Assembly: GCA_041179425.1 (NCBI GenBank)
Contig: JBEGTL010000035.1
Location: 1-28,421, forward strand
DNA from: DASUME01 sp041179425
GTDB taxonomy: Bacteria; Myxococcota_A; Polyangia; Polyangiales; DASUME01
Direction: 5' to 3'
Length of the DNA stretch: 28,421 nucleotides
In this document: positions 8,685-17,164 of the stretch, piece by piece
Layout of the letters: every line of letters begins with the position of its first letter
Numbering within the stretch: position 1 is the stretch's first letter
Program-made: the position numbers and the translations under genes
The notes under the pieces: generated by a model
The model's database searches: none
Seen by the model: the letters and a program-made list of their open reading frames with translations, nothing else
What the model was told of the DNA's origin: nothing

Positions 8685-9317
8685 TCAGCGCGGCGGCTCA
8701 CAGAGCACGTTGAGAAAGGGCGCCGTGCTGCCGTTCGCCATCGGCTCACTGATGTGGGTGACCTCGACCCGACCGAGCGGCCCGAACTCCCGCTGGATGG
8801 ACTCGACGTCGTAGAAAAACATGGGCACGCCGGGATGGACTTCGTACCAGTCCTCGCCCAGCTTCTGCCCCTTGCCGTACATCCCATATTCCTTGGAGAT
8901 GACGGTGAACATCAACGGTCCGCCAGACCTCAGCTGGCGCGCGCAGTCGCGCAGCACCTTCGCACGACCTGTGGCGTCGAGCAGGTAGAGCAGACCAAAA
9001 CAGAAGACGGCGTCGTATTGGTGCTCGTCGAACGGCATGTCCAATACCGAGCCGTGGTGGATCACGATGTCGAGCTCCAGCTTGGAGCGCGCGAGTGCGA
9101 TGGCGGTCTCGGAGATCTCGATGCCGGTCACCGACATGCCGAGCTCCAAGAACGGCTTTGCGTTGCGCCCGTACCCGACGCCGGGGATGAGCACGTCGTT
9201 CACGCCCAGCTTCGCGAAATAGTCGCGCGCTACCAACGCCGACGTGGTCGGCTCGAGGCCCCACATCAGCTGGCTCCGAATGAACGCGTCGTCCCAGAGT
9301 TCGCCCATGGCAACCAT
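8685..9317 (-). CDS. Class I SAM-dependent methyltransferase
   Basis: A 210-residue Rossmann-fold methyltransferase. The SAM-binding motif I is VLIPGVGYGRNAKPFLELG (about residues 41-59), followed by an acidic motif (VTGIEISETAI) and a later DAVFCFGLLYLLD segment. The motif I variant PGVGYGRN resembles that of TehB/thiopurine-methyltransferase-like small-molecule enzymes. The start could be ATG 9317 or ATG 9308 (MGELWDD). It lies upstream of the VOC and photolyase genes on the same strand, with a 53-bp gap, and follows the DASS transporter by 73 bp. Substrate is unknown. Confidence 0.87.
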   Translation of the reverse strand: MVAMGELWDDAFIRSQLMWGLEPTTSALVARDYFAKLGVNDVLIPGVGYGRNAKPFLELGMSVTGIEISETAIALARSKLELDIVIHHGSVLDMPFDEHQYDAVFCFGLLYLLDATGRAKVLRDCARQLRSGGPLMFTVISKEYGMYGKGQKLGEDWYEVHPGVPMFFYDVESIQREFGPLGRVEVTHISEPMANGSTAPFLNVLCEPPR

Positions 9318-9390
9318 CGTAGTCGTTCCCTGGCCAGGCAGCCCAGCTCCGTGCTCACTTGGCTCTGCTCGTCGCGCTGCATCCGTCGGG

Positions 9391-10779
9391 TCAGGGGAGG
9401 TTAAACACGCGCAAGACGGCTCCTCCCGTCAGCGTCACCACGATGCACCCCACACTCATCAGCAGCAGCCCCACCACGAGCAGGTCCGTCGCCGTGATCC
9501 CGCCCTTGCTGTACGCCATGGCGTTGGGTGGCGTGCTGATGACGAAAGGCATGCCCAGCGAGGTTGCCATAGCGATGATGATCGCCGTGGACGGCGTCGG
9601 AAGGATCGACATGGCCAGCGGGATGAGCATCGCGGCCGTGCCCGTGTTGCTCATCACCGCGGAGAGCAAGGCCGCGACTACCACCAACGCCCCCAACAAG
9701 GCGATGCTCGAGTACGCGGTCCACTCGACCTGACTTGCGACCTGGTCGAGGATCCCCGTCTGCTCGATGAGCCTCCCCAACGAGATGCCCCCCGCGATCA
9801 GACCCAGCGTGGACCAATCGAGCCGCCCGAGATCGTCCTTGGCAAGCACGCCCGTCCCAAACAGGACCGCCGCCACGCCGAGTGCAATGAGGGGAGCGCT
9901 GACTCCGTGTAGCGGCTCTGACAGCCATCCCAACACGGCCAACCCGCCGACCACGATCACCCAGCGCGACCCGGGATGGTCTGCCGGCCGTACCCACTGT
10001 TCGGCAACGAAGCTGCCCTCGACGCGGTAACGAACGATCAGGATCACGTAGGCCAGCAGCAGGAGCGAACCGGCCAGTGGAACGCCGAACCCCATCCACG
10101 AGACAAAGCTGACGGCGTGGTACCCAGCCACGGCCGAGATGGCGATCCCGTTGGGGCCGGTGCCGATGGGAGTCGCCATACCACCCAGGTTGCCGCCGAG
10201 GGCGATGCTCAGCAGGATCGCGGTGCGAAACCGAGTCTCGGTGTTGGCCTTCTGCAGCACCGGGTCGAGAGCGGTGAGCATGAGCGCGGCCGCCGCGATG
10301 TTGGACATCCACATCGCCATCAGCGCGGTGCCGCCGAGAACGAGCGCGATCATCGTGCGCCGACGATTCCTCGACAGCTTGACGACCTGACGCGCGACCA
10401 GCTGGTCGAGGCCGTGCCGCTGAGCCGCTGCAGCAAGCGCGAAACCGCCGACGAACAAAGCGAGAACGGGGTCCGCCGACCAACTCAGCACCGCGGGCAG
10501 ACGGTACGCTTTGTCGAAAGAGCCGAGCAAGAGGGGCGTCGCGACCACGAGTAAGAGTGTCGGAACGAACGGCGGAACGAGCTCCGTAAGCCACAGGACG
10601 AGACAGCACGCGGCGATGGCACATGCGCGCGCGTGAACAGCGTCCGGTACCAAAAACAAGGCTGCTCCCACCAGCAGAACGAGTGCGCTGACGCAAAACG
10701 CCACGCGCAGAACGCGGGGGGTTGCTACCACCTGCTGGCTCGCGTCGGAGGATTGGGTCACCGGCACGAAGGTGCGCAT
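9391..10779 (-). CDS. DASS/SLC13-family anion (dicarboxylate) transporter
   Basis: A 462-residue polytopic membrane protein of the divalent anion:sodium symporter family (SLC13, for example VcINDY), which imports C4-dicarboxylates, citrate or sulfate with sodium. The family has two re-entrant SNT-type motifs; here they appear as MWMSNIAAAALML and MSNTGTAAMLIPLAM, with the conserved proline-rich helix breaks nearby (GGMATPIGTGPNGI and VISTPPNAMAYSKG). About eleven to twelve hydrophobic segments are visible. The ATG at 10779 is chosen because the longer frame to 10875 adds a charged non-homologous tail. It is divergent from pckG, and a C4-dicarboxylate substrate would feed gluconeogenesis through PEP carboxykinase; sulfate cannot be excluded. 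Confidence 0.9.
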   Translation of the reverse strand: MRTFVPVTQSSDASQQVVATPRVLRVAFCVSALVLLVGAALFLVPDAVHARACAIAACCLVLWLTELVPPFVPTLLLVVATPLLLGSFDKAYRLPAVLSWSADPVLALFVGGFALAAAAQRHGLDQLVARQVVKLSRNRRRTMIALVLGGTALMAMWMSNIAAAALMLTALDPVLQKANTETRFRTAILLSIALGGNLGGMATPIGTGPNGIAISAVAGYHAVSFVSWMGFGVPLAGSLLLLAYVILIVRYRVEGSFVAEQWVRPADHPGSRWVIVVGGLAVLGWLSEPLHGVSAPLIALGVAAVLFGTGVLAKDDLGRLDWSTLGLIAGGISLGRLIEQTGILDQVASQVEWTAYSSIALLGALVVVAALLSAVMSNTGTAAMLIPLAMSILPTPSTAIIIAMATSLGMPFVISTPPNAMAYSKGGITATDLLVVGLLLMSVGCIVVTLTGGAVLRVFNLP

Positions 10780-10883
10780 CTCACGCGCGCGGTCAAGCGG
10801 AGGTCGTTGCGTCTCCTTGGACAGAGCGCACTCGGTACGCGCACACTTTGCGCGGAGGGCGTGTCTTCGGCGCAAAAGTTACG

Positions 10884-10939
10884 CGAAGGGGACGCCCCCC
10901 TTCGTTCGCAGATGCGTGGTGTGACGCGCATCGCACCAC
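10884..10939 (+). promoter_or_regulatory. Two tandem hairpins upstream of pckG
   Basis: A perfect 8-bp stem CGAAGGGG/CCCCTTCG with a 5-base loop (10884-10904) is followed by GTGGTGTG/CGCACCAC (10916-10939, one wobble pair). Both lie between the divergent DASS and pckG starts and end 28 bp before the pckG ATG. They could be operators or a structured leader. They match no riboswitch class I recognise. Confidence 0.4.
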
Positions 10940-10967
10940 TGGCACGCGCGATGCTCTCGGAGGACCT

Positions 10968-12833
10968 ATGGATGCCCCAACGTATGTAAAGAACACACAG
11001 CTCAAGGCCTGGGTAGAGACCATGGTCTCGCTGTGTAAGCCGACCCGTGTGCACTGGTGCGATGGATCTTCGAGCGAGTACGAGGCGCTGTGTCGCTCCC
11101 TCGTCGAGGCTGGCACATTCGTCAAGCTCAACGCGGACAAGCGACCCGAGAGCTACCTCGCTCGCTCCGACCCGAGCGACGTGGCCAGGGTCGAAGACCG
11201 AACCTTCATCTGTAGCGTGAGCAAGCAGGACGCCGGGCCCACCAACAACTGGATGGCTCCCGACCAGATGAAGACCACGCTGCTCAAGCTGTTCGATGGC
11301 TGCATGCGCGGCCGCACCATGTACGTGATCCCCTTCTCGATGGGGCCGCTCGGATCGGACATCGCGCACATCGGCGTCGAGATCTCGGACTCCCCGTACG
11401 TCGCGGTCAGTATGCGTACGATGACGCGTATGGGCAGGGCCGTGTACGACGTACTCGGTACCGACGGCCCCTTCGTGCCTTGCATGCACTCGGTCGGCGC
11501 ACCGCTGACGCCCGGAGTCGCCGACGTGCCGTGGCCCTGCAACAAGGACGAGAAATACATCGTCCACTTCCCCGAAGAGCGCGCGATCTGGTCGTACGGT
11601 TCGGGCTACGGCGGCAATGCCCTGCTGGGCAAGAAGTGTTTTGCACTGCGCATCGCCTCTGCGCTCGGTCGCGACCAGGGCTGGCTCGCAGAGCACATGT
11701 TGATCTTGGGCGTCAAAGAGCCCTCGGGCCGCAAGACCTACGTGGCAGCCGCGTTCCCGAGTGCGTGCGGCAAGACCAACTTCGCGATGCTGATCCCACC
11801 CAAGGCGTTTCGCGACGAAGGTTGGGAAGTGACCACGGTTGGCGACGACATCGCCTGGCTCAAGCCGGGGCCCGACGGGAAGCTGTACGGCATCAACCCC
11901 GAGTTTGGGTTCTTTGGCGTGGCACCGGGCACCTCGTACGAGACCAATCCCAATGCCATGGAGGCCATTGGTAGCAACACGGTGTTTACCAACGTCGCGC
12001 TGACTCCGGACGGCGACGTCTGGTGGGAAGGCATGACCGCGGAGCCGCCCCCGGAGCTCACCGACTGGACCGGCCAGCACTGGACACCCGCAATCGCCAA
12101 GGAGACCGGCCGTAAGGCGGCGCATCCCAACTCGCGCTTCACGGCTCCCCTCAGCCAGTGCCCTTCGCTCGACGCCGCCTACGACGACCCACGCGGCGTG
12201 CCCGTCAAAGCGTTCATCTTTGGGGGCCGCCGTCCCAACACCGTTCCGCTGGTGTACCAGGCGTTCAACTGGGCGTACGGAGTCTACCTCGCCGCCACCA
12301 TCGGCTCGGAGATGACTGCCGCAGCCGCCGGTACGATAGGTCAAGTCAGGCGCGATCCGTTCGCGATGCTGCCGTTCTGCGGCTACCACATGGCGAGCTA
12401 CTTTAACCACTGGCTGCAGATCGGACGCGAGATCGCAGACCCGCCGCGCATCTTCAGCGTCAACTGGTTTCGTAAGGACGAAAACGGCAAGTTCATGTGG
12501 CCCGGGTTCGGCGAAAATATGCGCGTGCTGCGCTGGGTCGTGGAGCGCGCCAACGGAGCGGCACTCGGCCACGAGAGTCCACTCGGCTGGATGCCGCGTA
12601 ACGAAGACTTGGATTGGCGCGGCCTCGAGTCGATCACGCCCGACAAGTTCGCCGCGCTGATGTCCGTCGACAGCGCCCAGTGGAAACGCGAGCTGCTCTC
12701 GCACGAAGAGCTGTTCGTGGAGCTGTACGACCGCCTCCCTACCGAGCTGCTCTCGGTGCGCAACCTGACTCTGTCGGGCCTGTGGCGTACGCGCGACCAC
12801 TGGGACATTCAGCATCCGAGTGTGGGATCGTAG
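10968..12833 (+). CDS. pckG: Phosphoenolpyruvate carboxykinase (GTP)
   Basis: A 621-residue cytosolic enzyme converting oxaloacetate and GTP to phosphoenolpyruvate, GDP and CO2, the entry step of gluconeogenesis. The length is standard for the GTP class. Signature stretches include FPSACGKTNFAML, containing the hyper-reactive P-loop cysteine and kinase motif near residue 265, WEVTTVGDDIAWL for metal binding, and RRPNTVPLVYQAFNW (guanine-specific region). The ATG at 10968 is preceded by GGAGGA at good spacing; the longer open frame upstream has no homology. The ABM-type gene starts three bases after its stop, so they form an operon that likely ends at the hairpin at 13184. It is divergent from the DASS transporter. 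Confidence 0.97.
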   Translation: MDAPTYVKNTQLKAWVETMVSLCKPTRVHWCDGSSSEYEALCRSLVEAGTFVKLNADKRPESYLARSDPSDVARVEDRTFICSVSKQDAGPTNNWMAPDQMKTTLLKLFDGCMRGRTMYVIPFSMGPLGSDIAHIGVEISDSPYVAVSMRTMTRMGRAVYDVLGTDGPFVPCMHSVGAPLTPGVADVPWPCNKDEKYIVHFPEERAIWSYGSGYGGNALLGKKCFALRIASALGRDQGWLAEHMLILGVKEPSGRKTYVAAAFPSACGKTNFAMLIPPKAFRDEGWEVTTVGDDIAWLKPGPDGKLYGINPEFGFFGVAPGTSYETNPNAMEAIGSNTVFTNVALTPDGDVWWEGMTAEPPPELTDWTGQHWTPAIAKETGRKAAHPNSRFTAPLSQCPSLDAAYDDPRGVPVKAFIFGGRRPNTVPLVYQAFNWAYGVYLAATIGSEMTAAAAGTIGQVRRDPFAMLPFCGYHMASYFNHWLQIGREIADPPRIFSVNWFRKDENGKFMWPGFGENMRVLRWVVERANGAALGHESPLGWMPRNEDLDWRGLESITPDKFAALMSVDSAQWKRELLSHEELFVELYDRLPTELLSVRNLTLSGLWRTRDHWDIQHPSVGS

Positions 12834-12836
12834 CCC

Positions 12837-13136
12837 ATGATCCACGTCATCGCTGTCATCACCACCCAGCCCGGTCAGCGCGCCAACGTGCTCAGCGCGT
12901 TTCACGACAACGGCGCTGCGGTCCGCGCCGAGGTCGGCTGCATCGAGTACACCGCCGTCGTCGACCACGCCGGCTCGCCTGCGCCTTACGGCGCCGACAC
13001 CTTCGTGGTGGTCGAGAAGTGGGAGACCATCGAGGCGCTGCGCGCGCACGCAGCGGCCCCGCACATGGTCGCCTACAGCCAGAAGACCAAGGAGCTCGTG
13101 AAAGAACGAGCCATCCATGTGCTGACGTTGCCGTGA
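12837..13136 (+). CDS. Antibiotic biosynthesis monooxygenase (ABM)-fold protein
   Basis: A 99-residue single-domain protein of the ABM/YgiN dimeric alpha-beta barrel superfamily, which includes cofactor-less quinol monooxygenases. It starts IHVIAVITTQPGQRANVLSAF, then the IEYTAVVD strand, then DTFVVVEKWETIEALRAHAAAPHM with the conserved W-x(8-10)-H arrangement of the family. It is complete. It lies three bases after pckG, so it is probably cotranslated, although no obvious pathway link is known. It may detoxify quinones or remain of unknown substrate. Confidence 0.88.
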   Translation: MIHVIAVITTQPGQRANVLSAFHDNGAAVRAEVGCIEYTAVVDHAGSPAPYGADTFVVVEKWETIEALRAHAAAPHMVAYSQKTKELVKERAIHVLTLP

Positions 13137-13183
13137 ACGTTGCGGCGTGATCGGGGCATCGGTTGTCGCGCGAACATCGCCCA

Positions 13184-13211
13184 CGGTCGGTGCGGATCTT
13201 TGCACCGACCG
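13184..13211 (+). terminator. Strong hairpin after pckG-ABM operon
   Basis: A perfect 10-bp GC-rich stem CGGTCGGTGC/GCACCGACCG with an 8-base loop lies 48 bp after the ABM-fold stop. It lacks a following T-tract, as is common in GC-rich genomes. Position fits a terminator separating this operon from the next monooxygenase gene. Confidence 0.6.
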
Positions 13212-13228
13212 GCGACCGCCGGCCGACA

Positions 13229-13248
13229 CCGTCTCTTCGAGTAGACCG
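13229..13248. promoter_or_regulatory. GTCT-N8-AGAC inverted repeat, site A
   Basis: An exact GTCT (13231-13234), 8-base spacer, AGAC (13243-13246) lies about 120 bp upstream of the NtaA/DszA-type monooxygenase start. The same arrangement recurs at 16056 and 20131. Proposed operator half-sites for a shared regulator; no regulator is encoded nearby. Confidence 0.35.
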
Positions 13249-13366
13249 TGCTTACGCCTCCCACATCCGCGAAATGGCGGCAATCTCGCGGTCCCGGCAG
13301 GAGCCGATTGCGGCGCCGGCACCGGCACCACATGGCGTCCCGTTTTCGAGACAGCGGAGGACGGTC

Positions 13367-13545
13367 ATGGCACAGCGTCAGCTCAAGCTTGGGTTTATTT
13401 TGCACGGCAACGGACGCGGCTGGGGCGACTGGCGGCACCCGGATGCACAACCTGGCGCGAGCACGGACTTCGCTTTCTACAAGCGGCAGGCCCAGCTGGC
13501 AGAGCGCGGCAAGTTCGACTTTTTGTTCGTCGCCGACAGCTTGTT
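13367..13545 (+). pseudogene. NtaA/SnaA/DszA-type FMN monooxygenase, N-terminal fragment
   Basis: About 60 residues of a luciferase-like flavin monooxygenase. The stretch LKLGFILHGNGRGWGDWRHP, then FAFYKRQAQLAERGKFDFLFVADSL, is typical of the N-terminus of the NtaA/SnaA/DszA group (about 440 residues), two-component enzymes using FMNH2 to cleave C-S or C-N bonds. The ATG at 13367 has GGAGG about eight bases upstream. The homology stops after VADSLF, where an antisense RND gene end begins; the sequence then reads M and stop. More than 85 percent of the protein is missing, so it is non-functional here. It belongs with the other sulfur-type oxygenases to the right. Confidence 0.8.
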
Positions 13546-14807
13546 CATGTGATCGACCTGCAGGATGGAGTTCTTTTTCACCACGCCAAACAACACCAGC
13601 ATGCCGAGCGCAGAGTACAGGTTGAGCGTGTTGCCGGTGGCCCACAGGCTGAACAGCGCAAACGGCAACGACAACGGCAACGACAGTAAGATGGTCAGCG
13701 GGTGGATCAGACTCTCGAACTGACTGGCCAAGATCATGTACATGAACACGATCGAGAGCGAGAACGCCCATGCAAACTCGACGAAGGTGCGCTCTAGCTC
13801 GCGTCCGCGCCCCATGATGCGCGTCGAGTACCCTGCAGGCAGGTTCAGCTCCAGGGCCGCACGCTTGACGGCATCGAGACGGTCGGCGAGCCCGAAACCC
13901 GGGCCCACACCAGCGCGTAGCGCAGCAAAGCGCTGCCTGTACACGCGGTCTACACGAGAGGGCGCCAGGGCCGACTCGAGGTGGATCAAGCTGTCGAGCC
14001 GCACCAGGTTGCTACGCGGCGCGGCCCCTGCGGGCGCATCACCGCGCAGGCCCACGACGAGGTCCGCGCTGCGCGAGACGTAGAGCTGTCCTATCGTTTC
14101 GGCACGGTCGCGGTCGTGTTCGATCAAACGCAGCTGTACGTCGTAGTTCTGGTTGGTGTGTTCGTCGCGAAAGGTCGACACCTCCAGGTCGCCGCCCACA
14201 CCGAGGCGGAGCGTGCGCGCGATGTCTTCGGCACGCACGCCGAGGTCTGCCGCGCGCGCTCGGTCGATGCGCACGCGCTGCTCGGGCTTGTCCAGCTTGA
14301 GCGTCGTGTCACCGTCGACGACACCCGGGATCTTCTCGGCCTTGAGGCGCAGCTGCTCGGCAAAGCCTGCCAGTCGCTCGAGCTCGGGCCCGCAGACGGA
14401 GTGGTCGATGTCCCAGTTGCTGCTCCCGATGTTGAAGCCCGAAGCGTTGCGCACACCGATGCGCAGGTCTTTGTAGCGTCCGAGCCGCTTGCGCACCGCA
14501 GTCATCACCTCGCGCTGCGTGAAGTTGCCGGTGAACGCGGCCCACGGCGTACCGTGAAGCGTCTCGCGCCACAGCCGGGGGAGTGAAAACAGCCGCTCTG
14601 CGTACGGGGTGAGGCGCACGAACACAAAGCCACCGTTCACCGCATTCATGAAGCCGCCGCCAGCGAACACCAATGCAGACTCCACGCCGCGCACGCTGTG
14701 CAGCTCACGATCGACCATACGCATGACTTGATCCATGGCGGCGACGCTGACGGCCTGCGGCGCCGTGACACCGACCTCGAACTCGGCTTCGTCGACGTCG
14801 CTTGCCG
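13545..14807 (-). pseudogene. RND efflux transporter, C-terminal two-thirds fragment
   Basis: About 420 residues of an RND (AcrB/MdtC-like) inner-membrane proton-driven efflux pump. The frame covers the second large periplasmic porter region (FEVGVTAPQAVSVAAMDQVM, NIGSSNWDIDHSVCGPELERL, DGDTTLKLDKPEQRVRIDRA) and transmembrane segments after FVEFAWAFSLSIVFMYMILA up to GVVKKNSILQVDH. It then ends at about 13545, some 60-90 residues before the usual C-terminus. On its 5' side it joins, in a different frame, the N-terminal RND fragment; roughly 370 codons (porter PN2, TM2-TM6) are missing. It is best described as one RND gene with an internal and a terminal deletion. Confidence 0.85.
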
Positions 14808-15394
14808 TAAGCGCGCAAGCGGTCCGCATCGAGCGAGACCTGGATCGCGCGCGTCTGCCCGCCGATGACGCTCACCTCGCCCACCCCGCTGGCGTGCTCG
14901 AGCTGCACCTTCACCAGGTTTTCGGCGAGCTCGCTCAGCTCGCGCAGCGGACGATTCGCGGACAGCGTGAGGGTCAACACCGGGTACGAGTCGTTGTCGA
15001 ACTTGCTGACGACGGGCGGATCGATGCCGGGCGGAAGCCGACCCAGCACGGTCTGCACACGTGCGCGCACGTCATCGGCCGCCACGTCGATGTCGCGCTC
15101 GAGCTTGAACGTCGCGAACACCGTGCTTGCCCCGTTGGACGAGACCGAGCGCAGCTCGCTGATCCCCTCCACCGTGTTGATCACCGCTTCGATCTCGTCC
15201 GAGACCTGCGCTTCGATGTCTTCGGGCGACGCGCCCGAAGCCAGCGTGCGCACGGAGATCACCGGCAGATCGACTGCGGGGAACCGATCGACGCCGAGGC
15301 GGAAGTAGCTGGCTGCGCCCACCACCACCAGAGCCAGCACCAACATCGCCGCAAAGATGGGGCGACGAATGCAGATCTCAGCGAGCTTCTGCAC
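14808..15394 (-). pseudogene. RND efflux transporter, N-terminal fragment
   Basis: About 195 residues of the start of the same RND pump. GTG at 15394 begins VQKLAEICIRRPIFAAMLVL, the typical RND N-terminus with TM1, followed by the first porter domain (FPAVDLPVISVRTLASGASP, IEAVINTVEGISELRSVSS, GGQTRAIQVSLDADRLRAYG). Homology stops at about 14808. The next RND sequence is in another frame and lies some 370 residues further along a complete pump. The start overlaps the end of the adaptor gene by 17 bases, the usual adaptor-pump operon order. Confidence 0.87.
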
Positions 15395-15925
15395 GACTGT
15401 GTCCCTCGACCACGTCGACCTCGTCGCCCGACTGCAGCGTGGCCGGCTCGAGGATCACGGGGACACCCGGCTCGAGGCCCGTCTGCAGCTCGGTCAGTCC
15501 GTCGTGCTTGCGACCGGTGACCACGACCGTCTCGAGCGCCTTGCCGTCCTCGACGCGCAGCACCTTCTCGAGACCTGCAAACACCACCACCGCCTGCGAG
15601 GGCACCATCAGCGCGCGCGTGCTGTGGCGCAGCTCGATCTCCGCACGCACGAATGCGCCGGGTCGCAGCAGCGGGTCGTTGGGGATCTCGGCCTCCACGG
15701 TCAGCGTGCGGTTTTGGTCGTCGACCACCGGGGCCATGCGCGCGACCTTGCCGTCGCGAGGCTGGTCCTGTGCTGTGCCGATCGGCGCACCCGGACGAAC
15801 CGGCGAGGAGACCACGCGCACACGATCACCGATGGCCACTTGGCTCGCGACGCGATCGGGGATCTCCATGCGCAGCCGCAAGGGGTCGACGTCGACCACG
15901 GTCGCCACACTCGTGTCTATCTTTG
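15378..15925 (-). pseudogene. RND periplasmic adaptor (HlyD/MFP), C-terminal fragment
   Basis: About 180 residues of a membrane-fusion protein linking an RND pump to an outer-membrane channel. It begins within the beta-barrel (SVATVVDVDPLRLRMEIPDR), continues through the barrel and membrane-proximal domain (NRTLTVEAEIPNDPLLRPGAFVRAEI, VPSQAVVVF), and ends GDEVDVVEGHSRAEAR. The signal peptide, lipoyl and coiled-coil parts are missing. To the right of about 15920 the frame is non-homologous and belongs to the upstream region of a plus-strand methyltransferase. The stop overlaps the RND start, so adaptor and pump were one operon. Confidence 0.83.
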
Positions 15926-16055
15926 CAGTGTGCTCCTGTGCCTCGAAACGGGGCTGCTTGCAAGCGCGACACAGGCACAAAACAAGCGTACTGCGCGGTC
16001 TCCGGCACGGCTCGAACGTCGCGCCGATCGAGCACGCTGGCGTCTCCGCAGACTG

Positions 16056-16075
16056 TTGTCTTTAATACAAGACGC
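16056..16075. promoter_or_regulatory. GTCT-N8-AGAC inverted repeat, site B
   Basis: TTGTCT (16056-16061), 8 bases, AGACGC (16070-16075) lies 33 bp before the methyltransferase ATG. TTGTCT could also serve as a -35 with a weak GTAAAC -10 seventeen bases on, so the repeat would cover the promoter. Ten of the twelve arm bases match site C at 20131. Confidence 0.4.
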
Positions 16076-16107
16076 GTGGTAAACGTTTCGCTTCCCAAGG
16101 AGAGCTC

Positions 16108-16476
16108 ATGCCGAAAGCAAGCCTAAGCTTCGATACCCCAGAGCTCGCGCAGCGCTACGAGGAGGTCAGCGCCGACCGCCAGTACCTCGCGGGCCAGGCG
16201 CTGATTCAAGAGCTGCACGTCGCGCCCGGCGAGCGCGCGCTCGACGTGGGCTGCGGCACGGGTCTGCTGGCGGACTACGTCAGCACGGTGGTGGGCCCGA
16301 GTGGCTCGGTGACCGGCTTCGACCCGCTCCCGCTGCGCATCGAGCTGGCCAAGAAGCGCGCGCGGGCAAACGTTTCTTACTTCGTCGGCAATGCGCTCGA
16401 TCTCTCGTCGCTCGCCGACGACAGCTTCGACGTGGTCTACCTCAACGCGGTCTTCCACTGGATCCCAGACAAGCCA
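16108..16476 (+). pseudogene. SAM methyltransferase, N-terminal fragment
   Basis: About 122 residues of a UbiE/Methyltransf_11-type enzyme. The ATG at 16108 is preceded by AAGGAGAG at ideal spacing. Motif I is ALDVGCGTGLLADYV (about 44-58), followed by VTGFDPLPLRIELAKKRA and the motif IV-like segment DDSFDVVYLNAVFHWIPDK. Homology stops at about 16476. The frame beyond is a shifted reading of a TauD-type gene, and the frame staying open to 17214 is not a real protein. The C-terminal half (about 100-130 residues) is missing. Confidence 0.82.
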
Positions 16477-17010
16477 CCAGATCCGCGCGGCCGACTTCAA
16501 CGCTCGCGAGCTCAAGCGCGACGAGAACACCGTCGAGGGCGGCTACCACACCGACACCAGCTGGCGTCTGGTGCCGACCTGGGGCGCCGTGCTCCGCGCC
16601 ATCACTCTGCCCGAGGTCGGTGGCGACACCATCTGGGTCGATGCCGCAGCCGCCTACGACGGTCTGTCGAGCGAGCTCAAGGAGCGGCTCGAAGGTCTGC
16701 ACGTGACGCACGACTACCGTTCGTCGCTGCAGAAGGTCGGCCACGACTACCCCATCGTCGCGCACCCCGTCGTCAGGACGCACCGCGAGACCGGACGCAA
16801 GACGCTCTGGGTGAACTACACGCAGCGTCCGTACATCATCGGTGTCGACCTGGCCGAGAGCCGTCAGATCTTGAGTCAGATCTTGGAGGCCTACAAAAAC
16901 CCGCAGTACCAGGTGCGCTTCAGCTGGCGGCCAGGCTCGGTCGCGTTCTGGGACAACCGCGCGGCGGTGCACTACGCCGTCCGCAACTACGGCGACTTCC
17001 CGCGCATCGG
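16477..17010 (+). pseudogene. TauD/TfdA-family 2-oxoglutarate dioxygenase, core fragment
   Basis: About 178 residues of a non-haem iron, 2-oxoglutarate-dependent dioxygenase of the type that releases sulfite from taurine or sulfate from alkyl sulfates. Iron ligands are seen: the HTD motif in GGYHTDTSW (His codon at 16547) and the distal His in NRAAVHYAVRNYGDFPRI (codon at 16970). LPEVGGDTIWVDAAAAYDGL is typical. About 90 N-terminal residues are absent. The C-terminus stops just after the Arg corresponding to E. coli TauD R266, which binds 2-oxoglutarate, before the R270 equivalent that binds the sulfonate. The open frame continues into the hydrolase gene, but that is a junction effect. It is non-functional as written. 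Confidence 0.82.
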
Positions 17011-17164
17011 GCGCGATTGTCGAGCCTCGATGCGCTCGCTCGCGCGCCCGCGGGCGCACTTCGACGCGTTCTTGGCTTGTCTTGTCGATGGACTCGAGTC
17101 TTGCATGATGGACACGCACAAGCCACCATGCCGCGCGGCCCCAGACGGGCGCAGAGGAGGCTCC
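17011..17164 (+). other. Upstream region of the dienelactone hydrolase
   Basis: This 154-bp stretch follows the TauD fragment in the same open frame but matches no family and is probably non-coding. It contains a perfect 10-bp palindrome GACTCGAGTC (17091-17100), a possible operator, and ends in AGGAGG seven to eight bases before the hydrolase GTG. Confidence 0.4.

Noticed and set aside
10758..13331. 857-codon open frame on the minus strand opposite pckG
   Set aside because: It mirrors the codon structure of pckG, has no recognisable family, and is Arg/His/Val-rich as expected for an antisense shadow of GC-rich coding DNA.
13137..13366. Possible riboswitch in the leader of the DszA-type gene
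   Set aside because: Several GC-rich hairpins are present but I could match no SAM, SAH or other known consensus; the main stem is better explained as a terminator.
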